Shown here: piece by piece, positions 1 to 8,999 of the stretch
How the letters are laid out: every line of letters begins with the position of its first letter
How positions within the stretch are numbered: position 1 is the first letter of the stretch
Assembly (NCBI GenBank): GCA_003427395.1
Contig: BFEA01001311.1
Location: 39,758-64,253, forward strand
Length of the DNA: 24,496 bases
Direction: 5' to 3'
From: Chara braunii
Lineage: Eukaryota > Streptophyta > Charophyceae > Charales > Characeae
Position numbers and translations under genes: made by a program
The notes under the pieces: generated by a model
What the model saw: the letters and a program-made list of their open reading frames with translations, nothing else
Database searches by the model: none
What the model was told of the DNA's origin: nothing

Positions 1-33
<33 letters not shown>

Positions 34-38
34 TTTAT
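1..38. repeat. (TC)n tract, tail of a preceding unit A
   Basis: The window opens inside a TC microsatellite. It is followed by the same junction sequence that follows the (TC)n tract at 5724-5793, where 'tgcacgctct' leads into 'ctaccttaggg'. This suggests the window edge cuts an ongoing tandem array of unit A rather than an isolated microsatellite. Confidence 0.75.
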
Positions 39-117
39 GCACGCTCTTAGTCTCATTACTTTGGCTACCTTAGGGTTGCATTCCCCACACCCACGAGGTA
101 GACAATTTTCCTTTATT

Positions 118-135
118 CGCAGCCCTGAGGCTGCG
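118..135. repeat. Small perfect-stem hairpin in unit A
   Basis: The sequence cgcagcc-ctga-ggctgcg forms a 7-bp perfect stem with a 4-nt loop. It recurs at 1244-1261 with loop ctaa. The segment holding it is absent from the corresponding place after 5865. Confidence 0.7.
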
Positions 136-314
136 GTATAGTGGGTTTCGGCGTCTGTATCAAGGTATCACATTTTTGGCGGTGGGAAAAAAATTGTGTG
201 TCAAAGTGGGTACTTAGGGGGCAAAAACAATTGGGGGTCCGGTCTTCGGAAAAATTGCGGACCACCTACAGCTAGCTCTGGTAGAACTGTGACTTTTGGA
301 AAAAGGAAGGATTG

Positions 315-397
315 GTCCTCGGGAGAAAGCGGACCCCAAAACGAAGTGGAGACGTTTGATCGGTCCTCGGGTGGAAGCGGACCCCAAAACGAAGTGA
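315..397. repeat. 48-bp direct repeat inside unit A copy 1
   Basis: The block starting 'ggtcctcggg' at 315 recurs at 363, and both run on into 'gcggaccccaaaacgaagtg'. The period of 48 is a multiple of three, so it reads as a 16-residue repeat in one frame. Unit A copy 2 has a similar doubled region (near 1436 and 1481), so the duplication predates the tandem copies. Confidence 0.8.
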
Positions 398-884
398 GAG
401 CATGTGAACTGCAAAAGGGCCCTCAGGCCCAGACGTTAAGGTCCAACTTCTCGAAACAGGGAGGTCACGCGCAACAAAACACGTGTTTTGCAATAAGCAA
501 CTTTGACGTTTTTCTGTGCTCGGAAGAATCAACAGAAAAAAATATATGAAATTTTGAGAATCTATACATGAGGTTGTGTTCCTTCCAGGAAAAATATCAG
601 AACATTTTCAAAAAATCATTTAAACGGCGAACTTATCGTAACGCCGATTCACCATGTTTTCCATTTTTGCTACTCAGCCATGTGTGGGCCAACTGAAAAA
701 GTACTCAAAATTCAGTGAGTTTTCACGCTTAGAAGAATGCATAAAAAAACATGAAAATTGAAATACTCGTAGATTTTGTTGTGATTTTTCCATTAAAAAA
801 TATTAAATAATTTTTAAAAATCATTTCAATCATGAAATAGATCGCAGGTGCAATTTGACTCATATTTCAATTTTGCCATTCAAC

Positions 885-885
<1 letters not shown>

Positions 886-955
<70 letters not shown>

Positions 956-1022
956 TCTCTCTCTCTTTGGTAGCCCTCCCTCCCCTCTCTTTTTCTCTCT
1001 CTCACTCATATCGACAAATGAA

Positions 1023-1108
<86 letters not shown>
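886..1108. repeat. (TC)n, TC-rich spacer, then (TC)n/(ATCT)n microsatellite
   Basis: 886-966 is almost pure TC. 967-1028 is TC-rich with 'catatcgacaaatgaaacaaaact'-type spacer. 1029-1056 is TC again and 1057-1108 is a run of about 13 ATCT units. The spacer motif recurs loosely at 1139-1165 ('tatatcaatcaatgaaac'). The long Leu/Ser and Tyr/Leu/Ser open frames here are only microsatellite translation. Confidence 0.95.
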
Positions 1109-1112
<4 letters not shown>

Positions 1113-1185
1113 CTCTCTCACTCTTTATCTCTCTCTTACTTATATCAATCAATGAAACATTTTATTTTTTATTTTTTTTTCTCTC

Positions 1186-1486
1186 TTTGGCTGCCTTAGG
1201 GCTGCGTTCCCCACGCCCACGCAGTAGACAATTTTCCTTTATTCGCAGCCCTAAGGCTGCGGTATAGTGGGTTTCGACGTTTGTGTCAAAGGGTCGCAAT
1301 TTTGGCGGCGGGCAACCTGGATGCAAAGTGGGTACTTAGGAGGCAAAAAAAATTGGGGGACCGGTCCTTGGCAAAATTGTGGACTACCTACAACTAGCTC
1401 TGGTAGAACTAAAACTTTTGAAAAAAAGAAGGACCGGTCCTTAGATGGAAACAGACCCCTAAACGAAGTGAGGGGCGTTGGACCGG
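1186..1486. repeat. Unit A copy 2, first part, interrupted by element E
   Basis: The sequence follows copy 1 from 'ggctgccttagggctgcg' through the hairpin (1244-1261) and 'gctctggtagaact' to 'gttggaccgg'. Homology to unit A then stops at 1486 and resumes at 5208. Bases 1483-1486 are CCGG, the left target-site duplication of element E. Confidence 0.85.
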
Positions 1487-2239
1487 TGTTTGGCGGCCGC
1501 AGACCAGTCGGTCACCCGAAACACGAGGAATTGGGCCTTGGGTTAAATGCCTAAGGAGGAATTAACCGGCGCTTTCGTTAGAGTCGTCGGGAAAAATTAG
1601 GAGTCGGAAAAGAGGCCCCAAAATTTTCCCCATCGATTATTGAAACTAACCCTTGATATTAACATGATAAACAACCGCGCCTGCCACACCTAACACCTAC
1701 CATTTGCATTCGTTCCGAAACTGATCCCGAAGCGGATGGTCGCGGAGCCAAAATATGGTAGTAGGCCTCGGCGTGCCCCTTTCATACTAAGCGATTGACG
1801 AGGGAATGACCCCTCAATTTTTATTAGTTCCGACAACCAAATTAAAATTGACAAAAATAATTAAAATAATAAAAGGAAAAAAAATAAATAAAAATTTATT
1901 AATTAATTAAATTACTTTAGAATTAACTTTTGATGAAATTCTCCTCATTTCTCATCAATTTTAATAACAACATTAAAAATAGGTAAAAGAAAATAAACAA
2001 TAAAAGGAAAGGAAAAACAAATGATTATTTACTAATTGATTTATTTTTTGACGGAATTTATTTTTGATGGATTTTGCTGGAAAATATCAATTTATCCTTG
2101 GTTCATCGATTCGTATGGGTTTCCGATGATTATGGACTGCCACTTTATTTTACCCGATTCGTCTAATTACTACCCTCGGTGTGACCTGGGCGTTGTTGAG
2201 TGAGTGAGAACGATTTTTTGAGTTACGTCGACGTGATTG

Positions 2240-2640
2240 TCATAGTGTCGTCATCGACTCGGCTTTGGGACACTCAACACTATTATCCTGGTACGAGTAT
2301 TGGTTCAAAACAGGTACGGTATAGTCTTTTACAGGCACTAGCATGACGCATTGTGGCACGACATGGGATTTTATTTTCTGGTCAAGGTAACATGGTCGGC
2401 ACGGTATACTGGTTCGGGACAAGTACGAAACTGACACAGTATTTGCTGCATCTGACGGTGTTCAGCATTAGACTGGTACAGACTGCTGGTGTTGGGGAGG
2501 ATCACTTCAGGATCGGAACTGGTTCGTCGTCGGGACAGTTTTTGGCAGTTTGAGACAGTTATTTCCGGTATGGTAATCTATTTGGAACCGGTATGGTAAT
2601 TGGTTCGGCGGTAATAACTCTGGCCACAGTGTTTGTTCTT
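2240..2640. repeat. Degenerate short tandem repeats in element E copy 1
   Basis: Variants of 'ggttcgg-a-tatggta' and 'ggtacgg(t)a' recur every 30-40 bp. Examples are near 2312, 2380-2420, 2519 and 2588-2610. The same motif family, on the opposite strand, fills 23500-24370 in copy 2. The repeats are too eroded for an exact period by eye. Confidence 0.6.
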
Positions 2641-3460
2641 TATGCCACCGTCGTAAGGCTCCAGGGTTTTTCCCCTTGCATGGATAGTGCGTTGTTGGAG
2701 CCCTACTCACTAATTTGAGTAACGAGGCCGGTGCATTTGCGCAGGCCCTATGAGCAAGGTCCTATGGGTTTTTTGGACCGAGCTCGGTGCTGCTAATGGC
2801 TGCTGTGAGGCCCTGGACGAATTTTGTCCGGGCCAACGAGTCAAGTGGGGGATTTTTGCCAGGTGAGCCAGGCGTACGCAGCCCGTTGGGAACACAACTC
2901 GCTTCAAACACAGGCGATCAGGGCGGTCAACGGAGCAAGGGGAGTGAACAACGTTGGGGCAGGGCACGACGTGGACAACCAACAGATCCGTGATCCAATG
3001 GGGATAGAGGCAATGAGGGGAGGAGCGAAGAGGCGGAGCGAGCCAGGCGTCCTCTGCACCGCCCAGTTCGGGTAGAGGAAAGGACGATTAGGCATGGCGA
3101 ACTGTTCAGTGCGTGAACAGAGAGACTCCTAACAACGGAGATCAACTGTTCAGGGCGCGCATATGCCCCCAAGAGGAGTGCTTAATGAGGGAGAGTGCGG
3201 AAGGGGAAAAGGAAAAAAAAAAGGAAAAGCCAGCGCGAGAGAGAGGAAAGAGGAGAGGATGCACGGAGCGCAACAGTCATTAACTAGGAGGAAAAAGGGT
3301 TTGGCCGTAAAAGGGGAACAGGCGTATTGAGTCCAAGTGAGAGCGTTGTACGACCAAACTCTGACTCGGTGTCTGGACGACGACGGTCTGAGCCCCAGAA
3401 TTGAAGCGAGGGAAAATGGGGAGTTCGTAAAAGTTCGCTAGGCGACTTGGAGCGCAGCAG

Positions 3461-3790
3461 GGTGATCAAGTATCCCTGCTGCGACATCTGTAATCAGGCA
3501 ACCAAGTATCCCTGCTGCGCATTTGTGATCAGGCAATCAAGTATCCCTATTGCGACATCTGTAATCAGGCAATCAAGTATCCCTGTTGTGGCATCTATGA
3601 TCGGGCAATCAAGTATCCCTGCTACGACATTTGTGATCAGGCAATCAGATATCCCCGCTGCGAGCGGGACCCGCGTCATATGTCGATCAGGCAGCCAAGT
3701 ATCCCTACTGCGACATATGCTGAACAACCGATTAAGTATCCCCGCTGCGGGTGGGACCAGTCATTGTTGCTATTCGAGCAATTAAGTAAG
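3461..3790. repeat. 36-bp minisatellite (about 9 units)
   Basis: The 'aagtatccc' anchor falls at 3468, 3504, 3539, 3575, 3611, 3647 (variant), 3697, 3734 and 3784 (last unit partial). Spacing is 35-37 bp, with two 50-bp steps where an extra 'gcgggacc'-type segment is inserted. The unit reads roughly 'aagtatccctgctgcgacat' followed by 'ctgtaatcaggcaatc'. Because 36 is a multiple of three, both strands stay open and give 12-residue repeats such as KYPCCDICNQAT. I have no evidence that it is translated. There are no unique spacers, so it is not a CRISPR array. Confidence 0.9.
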
Positions 3791-5098
3791 TGATTCCCAC
3801 TCCTGACGAGACTGGTTTCTCTTCGCTGACGGAACCCGTCATTCCGATTGTCGGCTGGGACATCTACTTTCGCAACACTGACCAGACAGAGAGGGAGGTA
3901 AAAAGTAAGAACTTAGCCGCAATCGTAGGACATGCTCATATTATACGGGCAACTGTATGCGGACTCACGCAGTCAGAGGGAGTGAGCCCGTGCGTGTGAC
4001 TGATACTTAATTTATTTTTTATATTTTATTGTATTTTCAATTACAAGCACCTGTCTGGCGAGAGTGTCGAATCGAGCTCGAGCACAGAGAGAGAAGAGCA
4101 GAACTCTTCACGGGGCGGATCGGGCCTTCGCGAATAGTGAAACCGTATGCACTGGCCTAGGCGAAGTATTTATTTATTGAATTTAGTTAAACATCACAAG
4201 CTGGACATCAGGGACAGTTAAACTCCCTTCGCGAGTGTGTGCGGGGTGAGAGAGAGAGAGAAAGGGAGAGGAAAGGGGGAGTAGCCCAGAGGAAAAGAGG
4301 GAGAATACAGTGAAAGAGGGAGAGAGCGCCGATGGTTTGACTGCACTGAGCAACATTGTTTTATTCGAAAATGAGATGTATGTCGCCTGTCGGGAAGTAA
4401 GAAAGCCCTCCGTCATTGGCTAATTCGAAAAACCCTCGCGCACCAGTTGATCACACTATTGTTGTTCATTGTTGAGCCTGATACCACTGTTAATTTGGAG
4501 ATGAGATAATCGTTGCCTATTGGCAGTGAAGGGAACCCTTCGAAATTGGGGGGGGGGAAATTTGAAAATCCTTGTTCAGTAACTGGACGTACTGACGCTG
4601 TTCATTGGTCACTGCTTATTGAAAGAACATAGATTCTTTTGCTTATAGTCAGATCCTAAGCCGCTGTTTGTTGACAGAGCAGACTATTTTTTTTATTGGG
4701 GGGGGTTCGTTTTTTAGGGAATTGATAACGGGCTGCTCTCCAATCATGCTATATGGAACTGGGATAGGTTCAGTCCTGAGCGAAGGTGGTAAAAAGTTGA
4801 GTTAGCTATCCGGGCCAACCTGAAATGAACAGGTAACTCGAAGGGAGTGAGCGTGGTCGTAATTTTCCTGAAAAACGACACATGAACAGTTAATCAAATT
4901 GAAGTGCTGAGTCAATTTATTGCGGACTTAATTTACTTTTGGCTAAATCTGTTCGGTGACCCCAGCCTAGATCGGAGATCTGCAAGCTTATGCTCGGAAG
5001 TTACTTCTGATCAGAGTTTTACATTCTCAACTGAACATACAAACATTCTAAGTTCAGTGCTAAAAGGGAGAGCACGACAAGTGCCGCAACCCCCATCT

Positions 5099-5203
5099 CG
5101 CTGCTGGTCGTTGAGGACCTCTGAAGCGGGCGCAGCGAGTGACAGGCGCTGTGGCCCTTGGCCTCGGCGAACAGCAAGCGACCCCTCCCCGGGTTTCCTT
5201 ACA
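5099..5203. repeat. Conserved end block of element E (copy 1)
   Basis: This block runs 'ctgctggtcgttgaggacct' ... 'cccctccccgggtttcctta' and ends at the CA terminus. Its reverse complement is at 21407-21512 with only scattered mismatches. It is the only long stretch where the two E copies align well by eye, so it may be the part under constraint, or recently exchanged. Confidence 0.85.
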
Positions 5204-5722
5204 CCGGTTCCCGGGTGGAAGCGGACCCCCAAAACAAGTGAGGGCATGTGAACTGCAAAAGGGCCCTCAGGCCCGGTCGTTGAGGCCCGTCTTCTCAAAG
5301 CAGGTAGGTCAGGCACAACGAAACAGACGTTTTCCAAGAGCCAACTTTGACGATTTTCTGTGCTCGGAGAAATTCACAAAAAATTTGAAATTCTAAGAAT
5401 CCATAGATGAGGTCGTGTTTTTTTAAGGAAAAATATTAGAACATTTTAAAAAAATCATTTAGACCGCGAAATAATCGTCGCGACGATCCGACATATTTTC
5501 CATTTTTTTCAGTCAACCATGTGTGGGCCAACTGAAAAACTACTCAAAATTTTGTAAATTTTCTCGCTCAGAAGAATGCGTGAAAAAACCTGAAAATTAG
5601 AGTACTCGTAGATTTTGTTCTGACCTGTACATGAAAAATGCTAAATAAATAAAAAAAAATCATTCCAACTGTGAAATAGATCGCGGCTAAAATTAGATGC
5701 ATATTTCAATTTTGTCATTCAG

Positions 5723-5797
<75 letters not shown>

Positions 5798-5820
5798 CAC
5801 GCTCTCAGTCTGATTGCTTT
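5204..5820. repeat. Unit A copy 2, second part, ending in (TC)n
   Basis: Homology to unit A resumes right after the CCGG at 5204-5207 and follows copy 1 (363-885) through the same blocks. It ends in a (TC)n tract at 5724-5793, then 'tgcacgctctcagtctgatt', matching 36-56. The short reading frame ending FLCSE...TKN is shared with copy 1, but the frames are open on both strands, so I do not call a gene. Confidence 0.85.
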
Positions 5821-5875
5821 CGCTACCTTAGGGTTGTGTTCCCTGCGCCCACGTGGTAGACAATTGGTTTCGAGG
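5821..5875. repeat. Start of unit A copy 3, truncated
   Basis: 'cgctaccttagggttgtgtt' begins a third unit, which follows the first two as far as 'ggtagacaatt' (5866). The next 35 or so bases of the other copies, which contain the hairpin, are missing. 'ggtttcg' follows directly, and homology then fades. Confidence 0.75.
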
Positions 5876-6901
5876 TAGAGGTTATCGTCTTTTGGAAGGC
5901 CGCCGCTATGCCATGCGTAGTCGGGGGGGGGGAGGAGGGGGGGGTTCCCTGTTGTGAGTGGGAGGGAGGGCTTGGTTTGAGCGCGGTGCCTCTGCCGGGC
6001 ATCTTGAAACTTATTTTTTTGTGGACAAGGAACATTTATTTTCCCTTAATTGATGTCGAGCGGAACCTCCCCCCCTCCCTCACACCCCCTTTCCGCCCAT
6101 GTACAGATAAGCAGACATTTTTGTGATGAATAACGTGAAACAAAACAATTTTTTTTCTCATGTATAAGTTTGTTTGAATGACATGCATTATGATGCATGC
6201 ATGTACAACCGATTACTTTGGGGGTACAACCGATTAGTTTGGGGGGCAGAGCAGTGGTCGGAAACGTACATTGTGGTTTGAGGTTGGGGATTTGTTTTTA
6301 TGGCATGCATGTATTCACAGCTGATTAACTTTGTGGGTGTATCTGCGTAAGATATCCAAATAGAAGGGAGAAATATAAAATGAAGAATGATTCACATTGA
6401 GGAAAGAAATTGAAGCAATAAGAAATTGTGATGTTATGACCTCATACTTGATGCCACCAAATCGGGGGTATGAGTGTGAAGTCGGATGTTGATGACGTTG
6501 ATTTTTTTTTTTGAGTCGTTTCATGATGATAAAAGTGGAGATGATTATCATCAAGATCAAAAACATTATTACCATTATCATCATCACCATCATGGGCATC
6601 CCCAATCGACATCATCCATGATACCAACTCTAGTCAAGTCCTCTCAACGCCACAACCTTCAATATCATGAACATAGTGAACACCCATCATCAATCATCAA
6701 TCAACGATCAACATTAATCATTAGTAGGAGAAGCGATGATACATTTTTTTACAACCTTTCGTCCTCATGGTCGTTGTTATCGTCAAGTTGATTGACATTT
6801 TGTTTCTTTCTCTTCCGAGCAGACGGTGAGCGCCATTATGACTTGAAACACGTCGGCTGTGGCGAATTTTATTGATATAACCATAAAAAAAAAGTAACTT
6901 C
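5876..6901. other. Gene-free interval with small repeats
   Basis: I see no gene. 5922-5941 is G-rich, with runs of nine and eight G around 'aggagg'. 6181-6204 is an 8-bp stem palindrome built on acatgcat/atgcatgt. A 21-bp unit 'gtacaaccgattactttggg' occurs at 6203 and 6224, with a looser copy near 6303-6340. 6486-6690 is an ATC/ATT-rich tract that gives artefactual His/Asp/Met-rich frames on both strands. Confidence 0.7.
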
Positions 6902-7095
6902 AATACAGTCACAAAAACGAGTTATAATTGCACTATGGTCAAAATACATTTTGCAATTGCACTTCAAGCACCCTACTTGGTTATGAATCTGGGTTGTATA
7001 TATTGCCCAAAATGCAATTTCAAACTGTATTTTGGCTCATAGTGCAATTATGATTCGTTTTTATGACTCCCGCGTAGTTTTCCTGAAATACAGTC
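6902..7095. mobile_element. Probable MITE or fold-back element with 8-9 bp duplication
   Basis: 6907-6962 and 7011-7068 are imperfect inverted repeats of about 56 bp (core 'ataattgcactatg' on each arm), separated by about 48 bp. The direct repeat AATACAGT(C) lies at 6902-6910 and 7087-7095, as expected for an 8- or 9-bp target-site duplication of a hAT- or Mutator-type element. About 18 bp at the right (7069-7086) lie between the inverted repeat and the duplication with no partner on the left, so the exact ends and superfamily are uncertain. There is no coding capacity. Confidence 0.6.
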
Positions 7096-7342
7096 CCCCC
7101 CCCCACGTACAAATCTTTCCGCTTCTTATTTCTTATGCCGATTGGGTATTTTATTCATTGAATAAATGACACCTAAAACATTCTCGATGCGTGAATCATG
7201 ACATAAGTCGCCATTGACTTATGTACGTATTTTCCACTGAGGGCTCTCAAACAATTACAAGAATGCATTCTTCGGGGTAAGATGATCGTCTATTTATCTG
7301 TTAGCTGGTGCATTGGTAAAATCTACCTGTCGGGCAATATAG

Positions 7343-7450
7343 CTTATGTATTACATGACTTCATAAATTATGGTGCTAAAATGTTGGCTCTCAAACTTAT
7401 GTATTACATAACTTCATAAATTATGGTGCTAAAATATTGGCTCTCAAACT
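7343..7450. repeat. 53-bp tandem duplication
   Basis: The unit at 7343-7395 ('cttatgtattacatgacttc' ... 'ggctctcaaa') is repeated at 7396-7448 with two substitutions. The near identity indicates a recent event. Confidence 0.9.
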
Positions 7451-8109
7451 TGTTTATATCTTGAAATCGATCATGGGGCTGTCAAGCATGGTGTGCGATG
7501 ACGAACATGGTATGTGCAGAATCTGCAGATACATGGCTAGTTTCAAACCAGTCAAGTTCTCCTTTCCCACACTTGAACATGACTTTGCATCTACAAACGT
7601 AACATTTTTTTTAATTAAATTTATATTCCTTAATTTTTACACAGTCCTACTGATACACTCCCCATGGTTGAACATAGTAGACCTTTTGCCAACCAAATAC
7701 ATAGTTACTCTGTGTACCAAACACAGTATCACGAACAATGAAATTGTGGGTAAGCGATAAATTTTTAAAACTTATATTATACAATGGCAGTTTTGTTTTG
7801 TGGACGCCTATCGATATGAACCAATTGGCTTATGAAAGGGAAACCAAAGATTTATTAGCATGTTTAATTGTCAGAGTGACCAACTTCGTGACTTGAACCT
7901 AATGACGACCTGATACACATTGACATGCTGAAATCAAGTGAAACTTGTTCTTTCGAGACAGTGTTTATGATCGACTTGAAATATGATCGAGACGTGGACA
8001 TTGATAAAAAGTGGACCAATACTGGAGCGGCACGTCGGTCATTTATTTTATCTTACCCTAAAAATATACAATGTACACACCGTCTACATAGTATGTTGTG
8101 CATGCTATT
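7451..8109. other. Gene-free AT-rich interval
   Basis: I see no recognisable gene, RNA or repeat. The 107-codon frame at 7437-7760 has no family features I recognise, and part of it is inside the 53-bp duplication. Confidence 0.55.
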
Positions 8110-8364
8110 ATTATTATTTTATTTTTTTTTGTCTTCCTCTCTGTCGTTCTTGCTCTTCTTTTTTTTCCCCTTATTTTTGTTTCTCTTTTTATCTCTCTCT
8201 TTCTTTCTTTTTTTTTGTTTGTCTCTCTGTCCTTTTTTTTTTTTTTCTTTTTTTTTTCCCCTTCTTTTTTTTTTTTTTTTTTTTTTTTCTTTTTTTTTTT
8301 TTTTTTGTTTTTCTCTCTGTCCTTTTTTTTTTTTTTTTTTTTTTTTTCCCCCTCCTTCTTTCTG

Positions 8365-8407
<43 letters not shown>

Positions 8408-8510
8408 CTCATTTTCTCATTTTCTTTCTTTCTCTTTCTGTCTTTTCCTGTTTTTTTTTCGTTTTTTTTTTCTTGTCGTTTGTCTGTCTGTCTGTCTTTC
8501 TGTTGTAGCG
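8110..8510. repeat. Polypyrimidine tract: T runs and (TC)n
   Basis: This is almost pure pyrimidine on the + strand for about 400 bp: T runs up to about 27, then (TC)n at 8369-8410, then T/TC and (TGTC)n at 8476-8498. The long Phe/Leu/Ser and Lys/Glu/Arg frames here are artefacts of low complexity. Confidence 0.95.
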
Positions 8511-8735
8511 AGCAAATATACGAAGTCAGCAGGGAATAGTTATGTGTACCCTAAGTGAGGGATAAAAAATTGACCGAGGCTTGACTGACACACTAGTTGA
8601 CAACATTGTTAAGAAATTTTTGAAGCCACAACTAAGAAATAAACATGAAAGGTCAGCAACAACATATCATGATGTGAAAGCACTGAACAATAGTGACCAC
8701 CGAAGATTCAGACGAAGTTGTGAAAACTCTGTCAC

Positions 8736-8886
8736 TTTTTTTTTTTTTTTTCTCTTTTTCTTTCTCTCTCTCTCTGTCTCTTTCCTTCTCTCTCCTTCTC
8801 TCTCCCTCTCTCCCTCTCTCCCTCTCTCCCTCTCTCCCCCCCCCCCCCCCCCCCCCCCTCTCTCCCTTTTCTTCCTTTCTTTTTTT

Positions 8887-8946
<60 letters not shown>

Positions 8947-8961
8947 TTCTCTCTCTCTCTT
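8736..8961. repeat. Second polypyrimidine tract with a 23-bp C run
   Basis: A T run (8736-8750) is followed by TC/TCCC repeats, an uninterrupted C run (8836-8858) and a (TC)n tract (about 8886-8961). It stops about 30 bp before the region that resembles the 5' part of 18S rRNA. Confidence 0.95.
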
Positions 8962-8999
8962 TGTCATGATGTTACCTCGTATTCAGCGGTAGCTTATTC

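Larger units (their letters stand above)
39..1185. repeat. Tandem repeat unit A, copy 1 (about 1.1 kb)
   Basis: This is a complete unit. It starts near 'ggctaccttaggg' at 62 and the same motif recurs at 1188, a period of about 1.13 kb. The body (196-885) aligns along its length with 1267-1486 plus 5204-5723; both carry the 'gcatgtgaactgcaaaaggg' block, the 'ccatgtgtgggccaactga' block and the 'tactcgtagattttgtt' block in the same order. The unit ends in long TC and ATCT tracts (886-1108). Short open frames run through it on both strands, but I recognise no protein in them, so I treat it as non-coding repeat DNA. It could be a satellite-like unit or a mobile element in tandem. Confidence 0.8.
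1487..5203. mobile_element. Element E, copy 1: 3.7-kb TG...CA element without genes
   Basis: The element starts TGTTTGGCGG and ends TTTCCTTACA, and is flanked by CCGG at 1483-1486 and 5204-5207. Reading 1486 straight into 5208 restores continuous unit A, matching copy 1 at 357-400, so this is an insertion with a 4-bp target-site duplication. The ends form only a short imperfect inverted repeat (TGTttGG/TGTaaGG), as in LTRs. Inside, in order, are an AT-rich stretch (1840-2060), degenerate GGTTCGGTAT-type repeats (2240-2640), a GC-rich part (2700-3260), a 36-bp minisatellite (3461-3790), AG-rich DNA (4245-4330) and a conserved end block (5099-5203). No open frame exceeds about 115 codons and none is recognisable. 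It may be a giant solo LTR, a non-autonomous LTR-type element or something new. Its direction of transcription is unknown. Confidence 0.75.

Noticed and set aside
3461-3790. CRISPR-like array
   Set aside because: The whole 36-bp unit repeats without unique spacers, in a eukaryotic repeat context.
5139-5396. 85-codon frame across the E/unit A junction as a gene
   Set aside because: It joins two unrelated repeats, both strands are open, and only the unit A half has a counterpart in copy 1.
7300-7340. tRNA-like 'tagctggtgcattggtaaa'
   Set aside because: There is no matching T-arm (gttcgaatc-type) or acceptor stem at the right distance.
8098-8558. Long Phe/Leu/Ser-rich and Lys/Arg/Glu-rich open frames, and similar ones at 855-1199, 8581-9009 and 21897-22188
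   Set aside because: They are translations of T, TC and C microsatellites; several frames of both strands are open at once and the composition is simple.
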